Below, one piece after another: positions 1 through 9,522 of a stretch of 64,000 nucleotides of DNA; the stretch's first letter is position 1, and each line of letters starts with the position of its first letter. The DNA lies in the NCBI RefSeq assembly GCF_002307475.1, contig NZ_NTMH01000036.1:124001-188000 (forward strand), in the 5' to 3' direction. The notes beneath the pieces are model-generated. The model was not told the DNA's origin. It did not search any database and saw only the letters and a list, made by a program, of their open reading frames with translations. Made by a program: the position numbers and the translations under genes. The stretch is from Pantoea allii. GTDB lineage: Bacteria > Pseudomonadota > Gammaproteobacteria > Enterobacterales > Enterobacteriaceae.

Positions 1-300
1 TGTACTGTCTTCAACGACCAGTTTCGTGGCTCGCGGCGTAACATGTGTGGTTGCTGAACCAAACGCCCCTACCATCGTACTTAAGGAAAACGTGGTGACC
101 GCCAGCATGCTGGACGCCAGAATATTCAGGATATTGTCCACCGCGTCAGCACCGACTTTTACCGAAACCGAGGGTGGAATCGCAGATTTAAAGACAATCG
201 AGGCCAGGGCGCTGACAACTGCAGCAAGGGCAAATAAAGTTGCCCTGAACCACAGTTTCCTGCCTGTTTGTCTGAAAATCAGTTGCCAGCGTGAAATCAT
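1..300 (-). CDS. DUF2254 family membrane protein (partial, C-terminus outside window)
   Basis: The reverse strand encodes the first 100 residues of a predicted inner-membrane protein; the rest lies beyond base 1. The N-terminus starts MISRWQLIFRQTGRKLWFRA, followed by a hydrophobic helix at about residues 20-40. A second hydrophobic stretch near residues 58-82 contains NILNILASSMLAVTTFSLST, which I recognise as the conserved N-terminal signature of DUF2254. The ATG at 300 is preceded by a good ribosome binding site (AGAGGA). The gene diverges from purE. In E. coli lpxH and ppiB lie upstream of purE, so this neighbour is different. The function is unknown; the family is described only as predicted membrane proteins. 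Confidence 0.8.
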   Translation of the reverse strand, partial: MISRWQLIFRQTGRKLWFRATLFALAAVVSALASIVFKSAIPPSVSVKVGADAVDNILNILASSMLAVTTFSLSTMVGAFGSATTHVTPRATKLVVEDST

Positions 301-468
301 CCTGTTCCTCTTTGTGTCAGTTAACGTCATTCCTTGCCAGCCGGGTGCAGCACGGCTCATCATGTCAGTCACCTTGCAACACTGTTAACTAAAGTTCAGC
401 GTTTCTCGCGCGTCAACGTCAGAGAACAGAATGTCGATAAAACCCTAAAAGCACCACGTGTAATCCCG

Positions 469-484
469 ACGCAACCGTTTTCCT
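469..484 (+). promoter_or_regulatory. PurR operator of purEK
   Basis: ACGCAACCGTTTTCCT closely matches the PurR consensus (ACGCAAACGTTTTCNT) and sits about 85 bases before the purE start. In E. coli the purEK promoter is repressed by PurR with hypoxanthine or guanine through the same kind of site. A possible -10 (TATTCT) lies at 501-506. The operator is seen in sequence; repression is inferred from the E. coli system. Confidence 0.85.
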
Positions 485-567
485 TGTGCGCTTCCCATGC
501 TATTCTCTGTGCCCTTCAAAACCTGTCCGCCTGGTCAGGTGTGTTTTCATTCACAGGAGTTGACCGC

Positions 568-1077
568 ATGTCGTCGAATGCCGCCCCGGCCCGCATCGCT
601 GTTGTTATGGGTTCCAAAAGTGACTGGTCCACCATGCAGTTCGCTGCGGAAATCCTCTCCAGCCTGGACGTGCCCTTCCATGTGGAAGTGGTTTCAGCGC
701 ACCGTACCCCAGACAAGCTGTTTAGCTTTGCCGAAACGGCCGCAGATAAAGGCTTTCAGGTCATTATTGCCGGTGCCGGTGGCGCGGCGCACCTGCCTGG
801 CATGCTGGCGGCAAAAACGCTGCTGCCGGTGCTGGGCGTGCCGGTACAGAGCGCAGCACTGAGCGGCATCGACAGCCTCTACTCTATTGTGCAAATGCCG
901 CGCGGCATCCCGGTGGGTACGCTGGCGATTGGTAAAGCCGGTGCCGCTAATGCGGCATTGCTGGCTGCGCAGATTCTGGCGATTCACGACAGCGCGCTCG
1001 CATCTCGTCTGGCCAACTGGCGTCAGGCGCAGACCGATGAGGTGCTGGCTAACCCGGACCCGCGGGAGGAAGCATGA
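568..1077 (+). CDS. purE: N5-carboxyaminoimidazole ribonucleotide mutase PurE
   Basis: Converts N5-carboxyaminoimidazole ribonucleotide to 4-carboxyaminoimidazole ribonucleotide in purine synthesis, in the cytosol as an octamer. The product is 169 residues, the usual length of class I PurE. It shows the N-terminal MGSKSDW motif, the SAHRTPD motif carrying the catalytic histidine, and the glycine-rich [11 protein letters not shown] loop. The start at 568 follows a CAGGAG ribosome binding site; the longer reading frame upstream is not family-like. It overlaps purK by four bases (ATGA), so the two are translationally coupled. A PurR operator lies upstream. Confidence 0.97.
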   Translation: MSSNAAPARIAVVMGSKSDWSTMQFAAEILSSLDVPFHVEVVSAHRTPDKLFSFAETAADKGFQVIIAGAGGAAHLPGMLAAKTLLPVLGVPVQSAALSGIDSLYSIVQMPRGIPVGTLAIGKAGAANAALLAAQILAIHDSALASRLANWRQAQTDEVLANPDPREEA

Positions 1078-2138
1078 AGCCGGTTTGTGTACTGGGTAAT
1101 GGTCAGCTTGGCCGCATGTTACGCCAGGCGGGCGAGCCGATGGGCATTGCTGTGCATCCGGTGGGCCTGGATGCCGATCCCGCCGCCCTGCCTATAGCAG
1201 AAAGCGTGATTACCGCCGAGATCGAACGCTGGCCGGAAACGGCACTGACGCGTGAACTGGCGTCTCATTCAGCCTTTGTGAACCGGGATATTTTCCCGCG
1301 TCTGGCCGATCGCCTGACGCAAAAACAACTGCTGGACCAGCTCAATCTGGCCACCGCGCCCTGGCAACTGCTGGCAGACAAGGGCGAATGGCCCGCCGTT
1401 TTCAGTCGTCTGGGTGAGCTGGCAATTGTTAAACGTCGCACCGGTGGCTATGACGGCCGCGGTCAGTGGCGATTACGCGCCAACGAAACAGCAACCTTAC
1501 CCGACGACTGCTACGGCGAGTGCATCGTCGAGCAGGGCATTAACTTCTCAGGTGAAGTGTCGCTGGTCGGCGCGCGCGGTCACGATGGCAGCACCGTATT
1601 TTATCCCCTGACACATAATCTCCATGAAGACGGCATTCTGCGCACCAGCGTCGCCTTCCCGCAGGCGGATGCGCTACAGCAGCAACAGGCTGAAGCGATG
1701 CTGAGCGCTATCCTGCACGAGCTGAACTATGTTGGCGTGATGGCAATGGAATGTTTTGTCACACCGCAGGGTTTGCTGATCAATGAACTGGCTCCCAGAG
1801 TGCACAACAGCGGACACTGGACGCAGAATGGCGCATCAATCAGCCAGTTTGAACTGCACCTGCGTGCGATTCTGAATCTGGCCTTACCCCAGCCGGTGGT
1901 GATTGCGCCCTCAGTGATGGTCAATCTGATTGGCACCGCCATCAATCCAGACTGGCTGCAGCAGCCGCTTGTGCATTTGCACTGGTACGACAAAGCGGTG
2001 CGGGAAGGACGCAAGGTGGGTCATCTCAACCTTACCGACAGCGATCACTCCCGACTGAAAGCCGCGCTGCATGCGTTGCTGCCCCTGCTGCCTGCTGAAT
2101 ACGCCAGCGGTCTTCACTGGGCCACAGCCAGGCTGTAA
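1074..2138 (+). CDS. purK: N5-carboxyaminoimidazole ribonucleotide synthase PurK
   Basis: ATP-grasp enzyme joining bicarbonate and ATP to aminoimidazole ribonucleotide, feeding PurE. It has 354 residues, close to E. coli PurK (355). The N-terminus [10 protein letters not shown] is the nucleotide-binding start typical of PurK. The ATP-grasp core includes [14 protein letters not shown] at about residues 118-131, and the C-terminal part carries [14 protein letters not shown], the conserved metal and product site. Its ATG overlaps the purE stop. A strong hairpin terminator follows and separates it from the convergent ybbP. Confidence 0.97.
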   Translation: MKPVCVLGNGQLGRMLRQAGEPMGIAVHPVGLDADPAALPIAESVITAEIERWPETALTRELASHSAFVNRDIFPRLADRLTQKQLLDQLNLATAPWQLLADKGEWPAVFSRLGELAIVKRRTGGYDGRGQWRLRANETATLPDDCYGECIVEQGINFSGEVSLVGARGHDGSTVFYPLTHNLHEDGILRTSVAFPQADALQQQQAEAMLSAILHELNYVGVMAMECFVTPQGLLINELAPRVHNSGHWTQNGASISQFELHLRAILNLALPQPVVIAPSVMVNLIGTAINPDWLQQPLVHLHWYDKAVREGRKVGHLNLTDSDHSRLKAALHALLPLLPAEYASGLHWATARL

Positions 2139-2148
2139 TGACGATAAT

Positions 2149-2182
2149 CGCCGTGCGCAGCATGAGTGCGCACGGCGTTTTT
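2149..2182 (+). terminator. Rho-independent terminator of purEK
   Basis: CGCCGTGCGCA and TGCGCACGGCG form a perfect 11-bp stem around a 7-base loop, followed by five T. It overlaps the ybbP stop codon by two bases. Confidence 0.85.
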
Positions 2183-4598
2183 ATGCGGCGTCGAATTTCC
2201 TGAACAACGCGTTGCCTTTCAGCAAACGCACGCCCAGCCAGCCCCCGCACAGCGACAGTAACAACGCGCCACACAAGGGCAAAGCCAGCCACAAAGTCCA
2301 GTCGGGCTGCCACGGGAAATCAAAGATTTTACGCTGTAATCCCCATAACGCCGCTTCGGCACCCACCGCCGCTGCCACGCCGGAGACCACGCCGATCAGC
2401 GCAAACTCCCACCACAATGTCGTGCGCAACAGGCGCTTGCCGGCCCCCAGCGTGCGGTACACGACCAGTTCCTGACGGCGCTGGCGCATGCCCACCTGAA
2501 TCTGAGCCATCAGCAGCAATATGCCGCAGGCGGTTACCAGCACCACCATAATTTCCAGCGCCTGACTGACCTGCGTCAGCACCTGGCCGATCTGACGCAT
2601 AATGCTGCCAATATCCAGCAGGCTCAGGGCCGGAAACTCGCGGTTGAGCTGCGCCAGTAGCCTGGGGTTGTTATCCAACCGGAAGCTGGTGAGCCAGGTC
2701 AACGGCTGGCTGTCGAGCGCCCCCGGCGGAAAGATAAAGAAGAAATTGGGCCGCAGACTTTCCCAGTCGACTTTACGCAGGCTGGTGATTTTGGCACTGA
2801 GCTGTTGCGTATCCCCCTCAAAGGTTAAGCTGTCCCCCAGCGTTACACCGAGCCGATCCGCCAGGTCGACCTCCATCGATACTTCGCCCGCTTTCGGCGG
2901 CCAGCTGCCCGCCACCAGCGGATTATGCTGTGGGATAGCCGCCAGCGAGGTCAGGTTCAGCTCGCGGTTGAGCGCATTATCCCGTTCGGGATCGGCCGCT
3001 TTGCCATTTAGTTCGCTGAGGCGCATGCGGGCAATCGGATAAAAGGTTTCCGGTTTCACCTGATGCGCCTGCAGGAAGTCACGTACCTGCGGCACCTGAT
3101 CGGCCGTCATATTGAGCAGGAAAAAGTTTGGGCTGTCGGCGGGCAACTGCTGTTGCCAGCGATCCAGCAGATCGCCACGCATTACCAGCAACAGCGCCAG
3201 CAGCATAAACGACAGGGAAAACGCGGCCAACTGGCTCAGCGTCATGGCGGGCTGTCGCAGCAGGCGATTAATTGCCAACCGCAGCGCCAGACTTCGCACC
3301 GTCAGACGGCGCAGAAGCAGTAACGTGCCCCAGCCAAGCAGCGCCAGCAGGCCCGCCAGTATCACCACCCCCGCCAGCAACGCCCACAGCATTTTACTGC
3401 CGCCGACCAGCGCAGCCAGTAGCCCCACCACCACGGCCCCCATCGCCGGTAAATATATTTTCAGCGGCCAGACGGTGGCAACGGCATCACGCCGTAATAC
3501 GCGTAAAGGCTGAGTCGCCAGCAACAGGCGGTAAGGACGTAATCCCACCAGCAGGGAAATCACAAACAGCGATCCGACAGCCCACACCCACGGCCACAGG
3601 CTGGCGTCAGGTAAGGATGCTGGCAGAACAGGTTTGAGCATCGCCATCAACAGGGCTTCGACCGCCAGTCCCACCGCGCCTCCCGCCACGGCTGCCAGCA
3701 GCAATACCGCCAGCCACTGACCGATAATCAGCTTTTGCAATACGCCGCGTGTGGCGCCCAGGGTTTTCAGCACCGCCACCAGATCATACCGGCTACGGCA
3801 ATAATGACTCATCGCCACCGCCACAGCCGCAATCGCCAGCATCAGCGTTAACAACGCCGACAACAGTAAAAACTGCTGCGCGCGCTGCATCGAACGCCCC
3901 AAGGCATCTTCGGAATTCTCGATACTGATCCAGCGTTGGCCGGTTTTAATTTGTGGCGTTATCCAGCGATCGTAATTTTCCAGCTGCTGTGGGTTGCCAG
4001 AAAACTTATAGCGCCAGGTAATACGGCTGCCGGGCTGGATCGCCCCGGTCTTATCGGCATCGGCCAGGTTAATCAGTAAACGCGGTGCCATCTCAAACGG
4101 ATTGAAACCGCCATCCGGCTCCTGAATCACCTCTCCGGCAATGCGCAGCGTCGTGTCGCCGACATCAAGTTGATCGCCCACTTTCAGATTGAGCAGCGCC
4201 ATTAAGCGCGGGGCGGCCAGCGCAGTGCCGGGCTGGGGCTTTACGCCCGGCGGGCGGGTTTGCAATTCACCAAACATCGGATAGTGGTTATCCACGGCCT
4301 TCACCGACGCCAGCTGCGGCGTCTGGTCAGCAAACGTCATGGTCATAAAACTCAGCTGACGGCTGACCGATAATCCCGTTTCCTGCGCTTTCGCCAGCCA
4401 GTCAGGCGGGGCCGCCGTGCTGGTACGCAGGGTACGATCGCCCGCCATAAAGTCGCGGCTCTGCTGACTCAGCCCCTTTTCCATGCGGTCGCTGATTGAT
4501 CCCAGCGCCAGCACGCAGGCCACTGCCAGCGTAAGCGCCAGCCAGACGATTAACAGTGAGGGCGAACGCCACTCACGCCAGAACCAGCGCCAGATCAT
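2181..4598 (-). CDS. ybbP: ABC exporter permease YbbP (FtsX/MacB type)
   Basis: Large inner-membrane permease of the FtsX/MacB/LolCE class, 805 residues against 804 in E. coli. One helix near the N-terminus is followed by a periplasmic domain (about 40-250), a first FtsX core with three helices, a further helical block, a second periplasmic domain (about 480-660) and a second FtsX core (about 680-790). I chose the ATG at 4598, giving MIWRWFWREW, because it overlaps the ybbA stop as ATGA and matches the family N-terminus; the frame stays open to 4610. It pairs with the ATPase YbbA. In E. coli YbbAP works with TesA next door, probably to remove hydrophobic compounds from the membrane or periplasm; that role is taken from E. 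coli. Confidence 0.93.
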   Translation of the reverse strand: MIWRWFWREWRSPSLLIVWLALTLAVACVLALGSISDRMEKGLSQQSRDFMAGDRTLRTSTAAPPDWLAKAQETGLSVSRQLSFMTMTFADQTPQLASVKAVDNHYPMFGELQTRPPGVKPQPGTALAAPRLMALLNLKVGDQLDVGDTTLRIAGEVIQEPDGGFNPFEMAPRLLINLADADKTGAIQPGSRITWRYKFSGNPQQLENYDRWITPQIKTGQRWISIENSEDALGRSMQRAQQFLLLSALLTLMLAIAAVAVAMSHYCRSRYDLVAVLKTLGATRGVLQKLIIGQWLAVLLLAAVAGGAVGLAVEALLMAMLKPVLPASLPDASLWPWVWAVGSLFVISLLVGLRPYRLLLATQPLRVLRRDAVATVWPLKIYLPAMGAVVVGLLAALVGGSKMLWALLAGVVILAGLLALLGWGTLLLLRRLTVRSLALRLAINRLLRQPAMTLSQLAAFSLSFMLLALLLVMRGDLLDRWQQQLPADSPNFFLLNMTADQVPQVRDFLQAHQVKPETFYPIARMRLSELNGKAADPERDNALNRELNLTSLAAIPQHNPLVAGSWPPKAGEVSMEVDLADRLGVTLGDSLTFEGDTQQLSAKITSLRKVDWESLRPNFFFIFPPGALDSQPLTWLTSFRLDNNPRLLAQLNREFPALSLLDIGSIMRQIGQVLTQVSQALEIMVVLVTACGILLLMAQIQVGMRQRRQELVVYRTLGAGKRLLRTTLWWEFALIGVVSGVAAAVGAEAALWGLQRKIFDFPWQPDWTLWLALPLCGALLLSLCGGWLGVRLLKGNALFRKFDAA

Positions 4599-5281
4599 TG
4601 CGCCTCCCACAGTTTACCGTCACGCAGACGCAAGCGCCGGTTGCAGCGCGCCGCCAGCTGCTCGTCATGGGTAACCAGAATTAACGTCGTGGCAAAATCG
4701 CGGTTCAGGGAAAACAGCAGATCAACGATACGATCGCCGGTTTTACGATCCAGATTCCCCGTGGGTTCATCGGCAAACAGCAGTCCTGGGCGACCGCTGA
4801 ATGCCCGGGCAAGCGCGACGCGTTGCTGTTCGCCACCGGATAATTGTGCAGGCAGATGCTGCAAACGCTCGCCAAGGCCTAACTGCGTGAGCAACTCTCG
4901 TGCCTGGTCGCGGCTCTGGCGGTCGCTCTCACCGCGCAGCAGCGCAGGCAACTGGACGTTTTCCAGCGCATTTAACGTCGGCACCAGCATAAAAGACTGG
5001 AACACAAATCCCACCTGCTGCGCTCGTAAGGCTGCCCGCTGCTCTTCATTCATTTTATGCAACGGCTGGCCTAGCAGATGCACCTCGCCGTCGCTGCCGT
5101 CATCCAGACCGGCCAGAATACCTAACAGCGTGGATTTACCCGATCCCGACTCGCCAATCAGGGCGATTGTTTCAGCTGGTTTGACAACTAACTCAACTCC
5201 GGTAAGGATGGTTAACTGATGATCTCCCTGACCCACGGACTTAGTAAGATGATGAACTTCAAGAATGTTTTCCGCTGGCAT
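4595..5281 (-). CDS. ybbA: ABC transporter ATP-binding protein YbbA
   Basis: Cytoplasmic ATPase of the LolD/MacB class, 228 residues, partner of YbbP. Walker A is GESGSGKST (about residues 42-50), the signature is LSGGEQQRVALARA, and Walker B is LLFADEPTGNLD, the last typical of this subfamily. Its stop overlaps the ybbP start by four bases. Its own 5' end lies inside the start of the divergent tesA gene: the coding regions overlap by 33 bases, so the promoter of each must lie within the other. Confidence 0.95.
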   Translation of the reverse strand: MPAENILEVHHLTKSVGQGDHQLTILTGVELVVKPAETIALIGESGSGKSTLLGILAGLDDGSDGEVHLLGQPLHKMNEEQRAALRAQQVGFVFQSFMLVPTLNALENVQLPALLRGESDRQSRDQARELLTQLGLGERLQHLPAQLSGGEQQRVALARAFSGRPGLLFADEPTGNLDRKTGDRIVDLLFSLNRDFATTLILVTHDEQLAARCNRRLRLRDGKLWEAQ

Positions 5282-5872
5282 TATCCTTTCCTGTTATTGT
5301 GCTGTCTGTTGGTGTCCCGTCTTGCTGCGGCCGATACGTTGCTGGTACTGGGTGACAGCCTGAGCGCAGGCTATCAGATGTCGGCCAGTAAGGCCTGGCC
5401 CAGCCTGCTCGATAAAACCTGGCAGCAGCAGCCCAGAGTGATTAATGCCAGTATTAGCGGCGATACCGCCGCACAAGGACTGGCGCGCTTACCTGCCCTA
5501 TTAAAGCAGCATCAACCGCAGTGGGTGTTAATCGAATTGGGCGGTAACGACGGCTTACGTGGCTTTCCCCCGAAGGATATTGCACAAACATTAGGTACAG
5601 TCATTGAGCAGGTCAAAGCCGCCAGGGCTAAACCGATTCTGATGCAGATCCGTTTACCGGCTAACTATGGCCGTCGCTATACGGATGCGTTCAGCGCGAT
5701 TTATCCGCAACTGGCGAAACAGCATGACATTCCTTTACTGCCCTTTTTTATGGAGCAGGTTTATTTAAAACCCGAATGGATGCAGCAGGACGGTATTCAT
5801 CCCAATCCTGATGCCCAACCCTTTATCGCCGGACTGATGGCGAAAGAACTGACCCCATTAGTTAAGCAGTAG
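5249..5872 (+). CDS. tesA: Periplasmic acyl-CoA thioesterase I / lysophospholipase L1 TesA
   Basis: SGNH hydrolase cleaving acyl-CoA, lysophospholipid and ester substrates in the periplasm. It has 207 residues against 208 in E. coli. A hydrophobic signal peptide ends at LAAA, leaving a mature ADTLLVLGDSLS start with the nucleophile serine in GDSLS. The GGNDG block supplies the oxyanion residues and DGIHPN near the C-terminus gives the Asp/His pair. The start MMNFKNVFRW at 5249 matches E. coli; an upstream in-frame ATG (5219) would add ten residues. It is divergent from and overlaps ybbA. Confidence 0.95.
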   Translation: MMNFKNVFRWHYPFLLLCCLLVSRLAAADTLLVLGDSLSAGYQMSASKAWPSLLDKTWQQQPRVINASISGDTAAQGLARLPALLKQHQPQWVLIELGGNDGLRGFPPKDIAQTLGTVIEQVKAARAKPILMQIRLPANYGRRYTDAFSAIYPQLAKQHDIPLLPFFMEQVYLKPEWMQQDGIHPNPDAQPFIAGLMAKELTPLVKQ

Positions 5873-5892
5873 TTGTGCAAAAAAGGTAACAC

Positions 5893-6666
5893 ATGCAAAA
5901 AACCATTTTGATCACGGGCTGTTCGAGCGGCATTGGCCTGGTGGCGGCCAATGACCTGCTGGCGCGCGGTTATCACGTCATTGCGGCCTGCCGTAAAGCT
6001 GAAGATGTGGCGCGAATGCAAAGCCTGGGTTTTACCGGGCTGCTGTTGGATCTGGACGATCCTGACAGCGTTGACCGCGCCGCCGATGAGGTTTTGGCGC
6101 TCACCGATAACCGGCTGTTTGCCCTGTTCAACAACGCCGGCTTTGGTACCTATGGTCCGTTAAACACCATTACGCGTCAGCAATTCGAACAGCAGTTTTC
6201 CAGTAATGTGTTTGGCACCCATCAGCTTACTGTGCGGCTGCTCCCTGCTTTAAAGGCGTTTGGCAATGCCCGCATCATTAATACCAGTTCGGTGCTGGGC
6301 TTGATTTCCACGCCGGGGCGTGGCGTTTATGCTGCCAGTAAATACGCGTTGGAAGCCTGGAGCGATGCATTACGCATGGAACTGCATACCAGCGGCGTGC
6401 GCGTCAGCCTGATTGAACCGGGTCCAATCCAGAGCCGCTTCACGGATAATGTGACGCAGGGCGAGCAGGATAATCCGGTGCTGAATCCCGGTCTGGCGGC
6501 GCGATTTACGCTGCCGCCTGAAGCCATTTTACCTAAGCTGCGCCATGCGCTCGAAAGCAAACATCCACGTTTACGTTATCCGGTGACGCTGGTCGCACAC
6601 GCGATGGGCCTGTTGAAACGCCTGCTGCCAGGCTGGATACTGGATCGCATAATTCGCAGTCAGTAA
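5893..6666 (+). CDS. ybbO: Short-chain dehydrogenase/reductase YbbO
   Basis: NADP-dependent oxidoreductase of the classical SDR family, 257 residues; the E. coli homologue reduces medium- and long-chain aldehydes. The N-terminal TGCSSGIG is the nucleotide-binding glycine motif, NNAG appears at about residues 84-87, and the catalytic serine (INTSSVLG) and YAASK motif follow at about 135-155. The C-terminus is basic and hydrophobic and may touch the membrane. It lies 20 bases after tesA and is probably co-transcribed with it. Confidence 0.9.
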   Translation: MQKTILITGCSSGIGLVAANDLLARGYHVIAACRKAEDVARMQSLGFTGLLLDLDDPDSVDRAADEVLALTDNRLFALFNNAGFGTYGPLNTITRQQFEQQFSSNVFGTHQLTVRLLPALKAFGNARIINTSSVLGLISTPGRGVYAASKYALEAWSDALRMELHTSGVRVSLIEPGPIQSRFTDNVTQGEQDNPVLNPGLAARFTLPPEAILPKLRHALESKHPRLRYPVTLVAHAMGLLKRLLPGWILDRIIRSQ

Positions 6667-6745
6667 AGGTATTGCGCGAATACAACTTGAAGCAGGGGCG
6701 GTCGGCCCCATATTCTTTAAACATTTTCTGCAAAGAGACTTAGTC

Positions 6746-7603
6746 ATGTCACCACACGCTTCGATTATCGACATTAACGAATCCAACCTGCAACAGACCC
6801 TTGAGCAGTCAATGCAGATACCGGTGCTGTTCTACTTTTGGTCGGATCGCAGCCAACATTGCCAGGAACTGACGCCTGTGCTGGAACGGCTGGCTCAGGA
6901 ATATGCGGGCCAGTTTATCCTTGCCAAACTGGACTGTGACAAAGAACAAAGGGTGGCGTCCCAATTTGGGTTGCGCTCCATCCCCACGGTTTACCTGTTC
7001 CAGAACGGCCAGCCTGTTGACGGTTTCCAGGGACCACAGCCGGAAGATGCCGTGCGCGCACTGCTGGAAAAAGTGCTGCCGCGCGAAGAAGAGTTAAAAG
7101 CCCAGCAGGCCATGGCGCTGATGCAGGAAGGCAAACCGCTGGACGCATTACCTCTGCTAAAAGAGGCCTGGCAGCTTAGCAACAAAGACAGCGAAATCGG
7201 TTTTCTGCTGGCAGAGGTGCTGATTACCCTTAACCGCAGTGATGAGGCTGAAACGGTACTCAACGCCGTGCCGTTGCAGGATCAGGACACCCGTTATCAG
7301 AGCCTGATCGCCCAGATCGATTTACTGAAACAGGCGGCTGACACACCCGAAATTCAGCAACTGCAATCCCAACTGGAAACTGACCCGGAAAACGCCGAAC
7401 TGGCGACCAAACTGTCGCTGCAACTGCATCAGGTCGGTCGTAATGAAGAAGCACTGGAACTGCTGTTTAACGTCATCAAGCGTGATCTGAACGCCGCTGA
7501 CGGCCAGGCGCGTAAAATGTTGCAGGAGATTCTGGCGGCATTAGGCACGGGCGATGCGCTGGCCGCACGCTATCGCCGTCAGCTTTATTCCCTGCTTTAC
7601 TGA
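6746..7603 (+). CDS. ybbN: Chaperedoxin CnoX (YbbN), thioredoxin-like with TPR repeats
   Basis: Cytosolic holdase that protects proteins from oxidative (hypochlorous acid) damage and hands them to GroEL in E. coli. It has 285 residues against 284. An N-terminal thioredoxin fold (about 1-110) carries SQHC in place of the redox CxxC, so only the second cysteine remains, as in E. coli. Three or four tetratricopeptide-like repeats follow. The start at 6746 matches the family length. A hairpin follows the gene. Confidence 0.95.
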   Translation: MSPHASIIDINESNLQQTLEQSMQIPVLFYFWSDRSQHCQELTPVLERLAQEYAGQFILAKLDCDKEQRVASQFGLRSIPTVYLFQNGQPVDGFQGPQPEDAVRALLEKVLPREEELKAQQAMALMQEGKPLDALPLLKEAWQLSNKDSEIGFLLAEVLITLNRSDEAETVLNAVPLQDQDTRYQSLIAQIDLLKQAADTPEIQQLQSQLETDPENAELATKLSLQLHQVGRNEEALELLFNVIKRDLNAADGQARKMLQEILAALGTGDALAARYRRQLYSLLY

Positions 7604-7614
7604 TGTAAGCAGAA

Positions 7615-7639
7615 AACGGGCCGAACGATTTGGCCCGTT
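7615..7639 (+). terminator. Hairpin after ybbN
   Basis: AACGGGCC and GGCCCGTT form an 8-bp stem with a 9-base loop between ybbN and qmcA. There is no real T-run, so it may attenuate rather than terminate. Confidence 0.5.
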
Positions 7640-7661
7640 CATCTGACAACCTGGAGGTTAT

Positions 7662-8576
7662 ATGCTCACCGTCATTCCTGTACTTATCCTGGTCGCCCTG
7701 GTCACCGTCTGGTCCGGCGTGAAAATTGTTCCACAAGGCTATCAGTGGACAGTCGAACGCTTTGGCCGTTATACCCGCACGCTTCAGCCCGGCCTGAGCC
7801 TTGTTGTTCCCTTTATGGATCGCGTCGGCCATAAGATTAATATGATGGAACGGGTGCTGGATATTCCCTCTCAGGAGATCATCTCCAAAGACAATGCCAA
7901 CGTCACCATTGATGCCGTCTGTTTTGTGCAGGCTATCGATCCGGCGCGGGCAGCCTATGAAGTCAGCAATCTGGAACTGGCGATCCTTAACCTCACCATG
8001 ACCAATATGCGTACCGTGCTGGGCAGCATGGAACTGGATGAAATGCTGTCTCAACGTGACAGTATCAATACCCGCTTACTGCATATCGTTGACGAAGCCA
8101 CCAATCCGTGGGGCGTGAAGATCACCCGAATCGAAATTCGTGATGTCCGCCCACCACAGGAACTGATTGGTGCCATGAACGCGCAGATGAAGGCGGAGCG
8201 GACCAAACGTGCCGATATTCTGACGGCGGAAGGCGTGCGTCAGGCCGAAATTTTACGCGCAGAAGGTGAAAAGCAGGCACAGATACTGAAAGCCGAAGGG
8301 GAGCGGACCTCCGCATTCCTGCAAGCTGAAGCGCGCGAACGCCAGGCTGAAGCAGAGGCTCGCGCCACGAAGATGGTGTCAGAAGCCATTGCCGCTGGCG
8401 ATATTCAGGCGGTGAATTATTTTGTGGCGCAGAAATACACGGATGCGCTGCAAAAAATTGGTGAATCCAGCAACAGTAAAGTCGTCATGATGCCGCTGGA
8501 AGCCAGCAGCCTGCTGGGTGCGATTGGTGGTATCAGTGAGCTGTTAAAAGAAACCCGCAACGAGTCGAAACGCTGA
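7662..8576 (+). CDS. qmcA: SPFH/stomatin-like membrane protein QmcA
   Basis: Band-7 (SPFH) protein anchored to the inner membrane by one N-terminal helix (about residues 1-20), with the rest facing the periplasm or forming oligomeric cages. It has 304 residues against 305 in E. coli. The SPFH domain starts at [21 protein letters not shown] long Ala/Glu-rich coiled coil (about 180-240, with repeated AEGE blocks) precedes the C-terminal segment. It shares one base with ybbJ (TGATG), the usual stomatin plus NfeD pairing in membrane quality control. It follows a GGAGG ribosome binding site. Confidence 0.95.
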   Translation: MLTVIPVLILVALVTVWSGVKIVPQGYQWTVERFGRYTRTLQPGLSLVVPFMDRVGHKINMMERVLDIPSQEIISKDNANVTIDAVCFVQAIDPARAAYEVSNLELAILNLTMTNMRTVLGSMELDEMLSQRDSINTRLLHIVDEATNPWGVKITRIEIRDVRPPQELIGAMNAQMKAERTKRADILTAEGVRQAEILRAEGEKQAQILKAEGERTSAFLQAEARERQAEAEARATKMVSEAIAAGDIQAVNYFVAQKYTDALQKIGESSNSKVVMMPLEASSLLGAIGGISELLKETRNESKR

Positions 8577-9034
8577 TGGTGAGCGAGATCGTCGCACATC
8601 CGCACTGGTTCTGGCTGACGCTGGGCGGGTTATTACTGGCGGCAGAAATGCTCGGCACGAACGGCTATTTGCTCTGGAGCGGGCTGGCCGCCATGCTGGT
8701 CGGCATCACGGAATGGTTTTTGCCACTGAGCTGGACCGGACAGGGCTGTCTGTTTGCCGTGCTGACGCTGGCCAGTGTATTTATCTGGCATCGCGTGATG
8801 CGTTACCGTGAGCGCAACCAGCAGCCAAACTCACTTAATCAGCGCGGCAACCAGATGATCGGCCTGCAGCTAACCCTGGACAGCGCGTTGCAAAATGGCA
8901 TTGGTCATGTTCGCATCGGCGACAGCAGTTGGCGTGTTCAGGCAGACCAGAATTTGCCAGCAGGCGCGCTGGTCGAGGTCGTCGCGGTGGAAGGGATCAC
9001 CCTGCGCATTCAGTCACGCTTGCCGCCAACCTGA
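8576..9034 (+). CDS. ybbJ: NfeD-like membrane protein YbbJ
   Basis: Short NfeD protein, 152 residues as in E. coli, with hydrophobic helices within about residues 10-70 and a C-terminal OB-fold (about 95-148, ending GITLRIQSR). NfeD partners bind stomatin/SPFH proteins, here QmcA, to which it is coupled by a one-base stop/start overlap. Its 3' end overlaps the convergent cueR by 25 bases. Confidence 0.93.
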   Translation: MVSEIVAHPHWFWLTLGGLLLAAEMLGTNGYLLWSGLAAMLVGITEWFLPLSWTGQGCLFAVLTLASVFIWHRVMRYRERNQQPNSLNQRGNQMIGLQLTLDSALQNGIGHVRIGDSSWRVQADQNLPAGALVEVVAVEGITLRIQSRLPPT

Positions 9035-9426
9035 CTGCAGCAGCCTGCCAGGTTATTAATGATGGGGCAGTCCGCGCTGTCGTTGCCCGGGCATGCCGCC
9101 GCCAGCGCCAGCAGCCGAGCGCGCATGGCGTGCAACTCTTCAATATGTGCAGCAATTTCATCGGCTTTTTGCAACGTGCGGGCTTTCACATCCGCGCTGT
9201 GGCGATCGGGATCGTTAAACAGCCCGACCAGCTCGCGGCACTCATCCAGGGTAAAACCCACCTGGCGTGCCTGCCGCAATAAATTCAGTTCATCAAGATG
9301 GTGCGAATTATAATGCCGGTAGCCGTTATCGCCGCGTAATGGTGGCGTTACCACGCCCTTTTCTTCATAGAAACGGATGGCCTTGCTGGTTAATCCGGTC
9401 TTTTTTGCCACGGCACTAATGTTCAT
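9010..9426 (-). CDS. cueR: Copper-responsive MerR-family activator CueR
   Basis: Cytosolic Cu(I) sensor that twists the copA promoter into an active form. It has 138 residues against 135. An N-terminal winged helix ([24 protein letters not shown]) is followed by a dimerisation helix (about 80-110) and the metal loop [12 protein letters not shown], whose two cysteines correspond to Cys112 and Cys120. The start at 9426 gives the family N-terminus; an in-frame ATG at 9504 would add 26 residues and run through the copA promoter. Divergent from copA. Confidence 0.96.
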   Translation of the reverse strand: MNISAVAKKTGLTSKAIRFYEEKGVVTPPLRGDNGYRHYNSHHLDELNLLRQARQVGFTLDECRELVGLFNDPDRHSADVKARTLQKADEIAAHIEELHAMRARLLALAAACPGNDSADCPIINNLAGCCSQVGGKRD

Positions 9427-9436
9427 AATTGGTTCC

Positions 9437-9467
9437 TTGACCTTCCCCTTGATGGAAGGTTTAACCT
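9437..9467 (+). promoter_or_regulatory. CueR-controlled copA promoter
   Basis: TTGACC (-35, 9437-9442) and TAACCT (-10, 9462-9467) are separated by 19 bases, the overlong spacer typical of MerR-family promoters. The spacer carries the dyad ACCTTCC / GGAAGGT. The element is nearly identical to the E. coli copA promoter. Confidence 0.95.
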
Positions 9468-9522
9468 TAGCACCAATCCCATTTGAATGCGCAATCATGC
9501 ACATCCGACAAAGGAGTCAACC

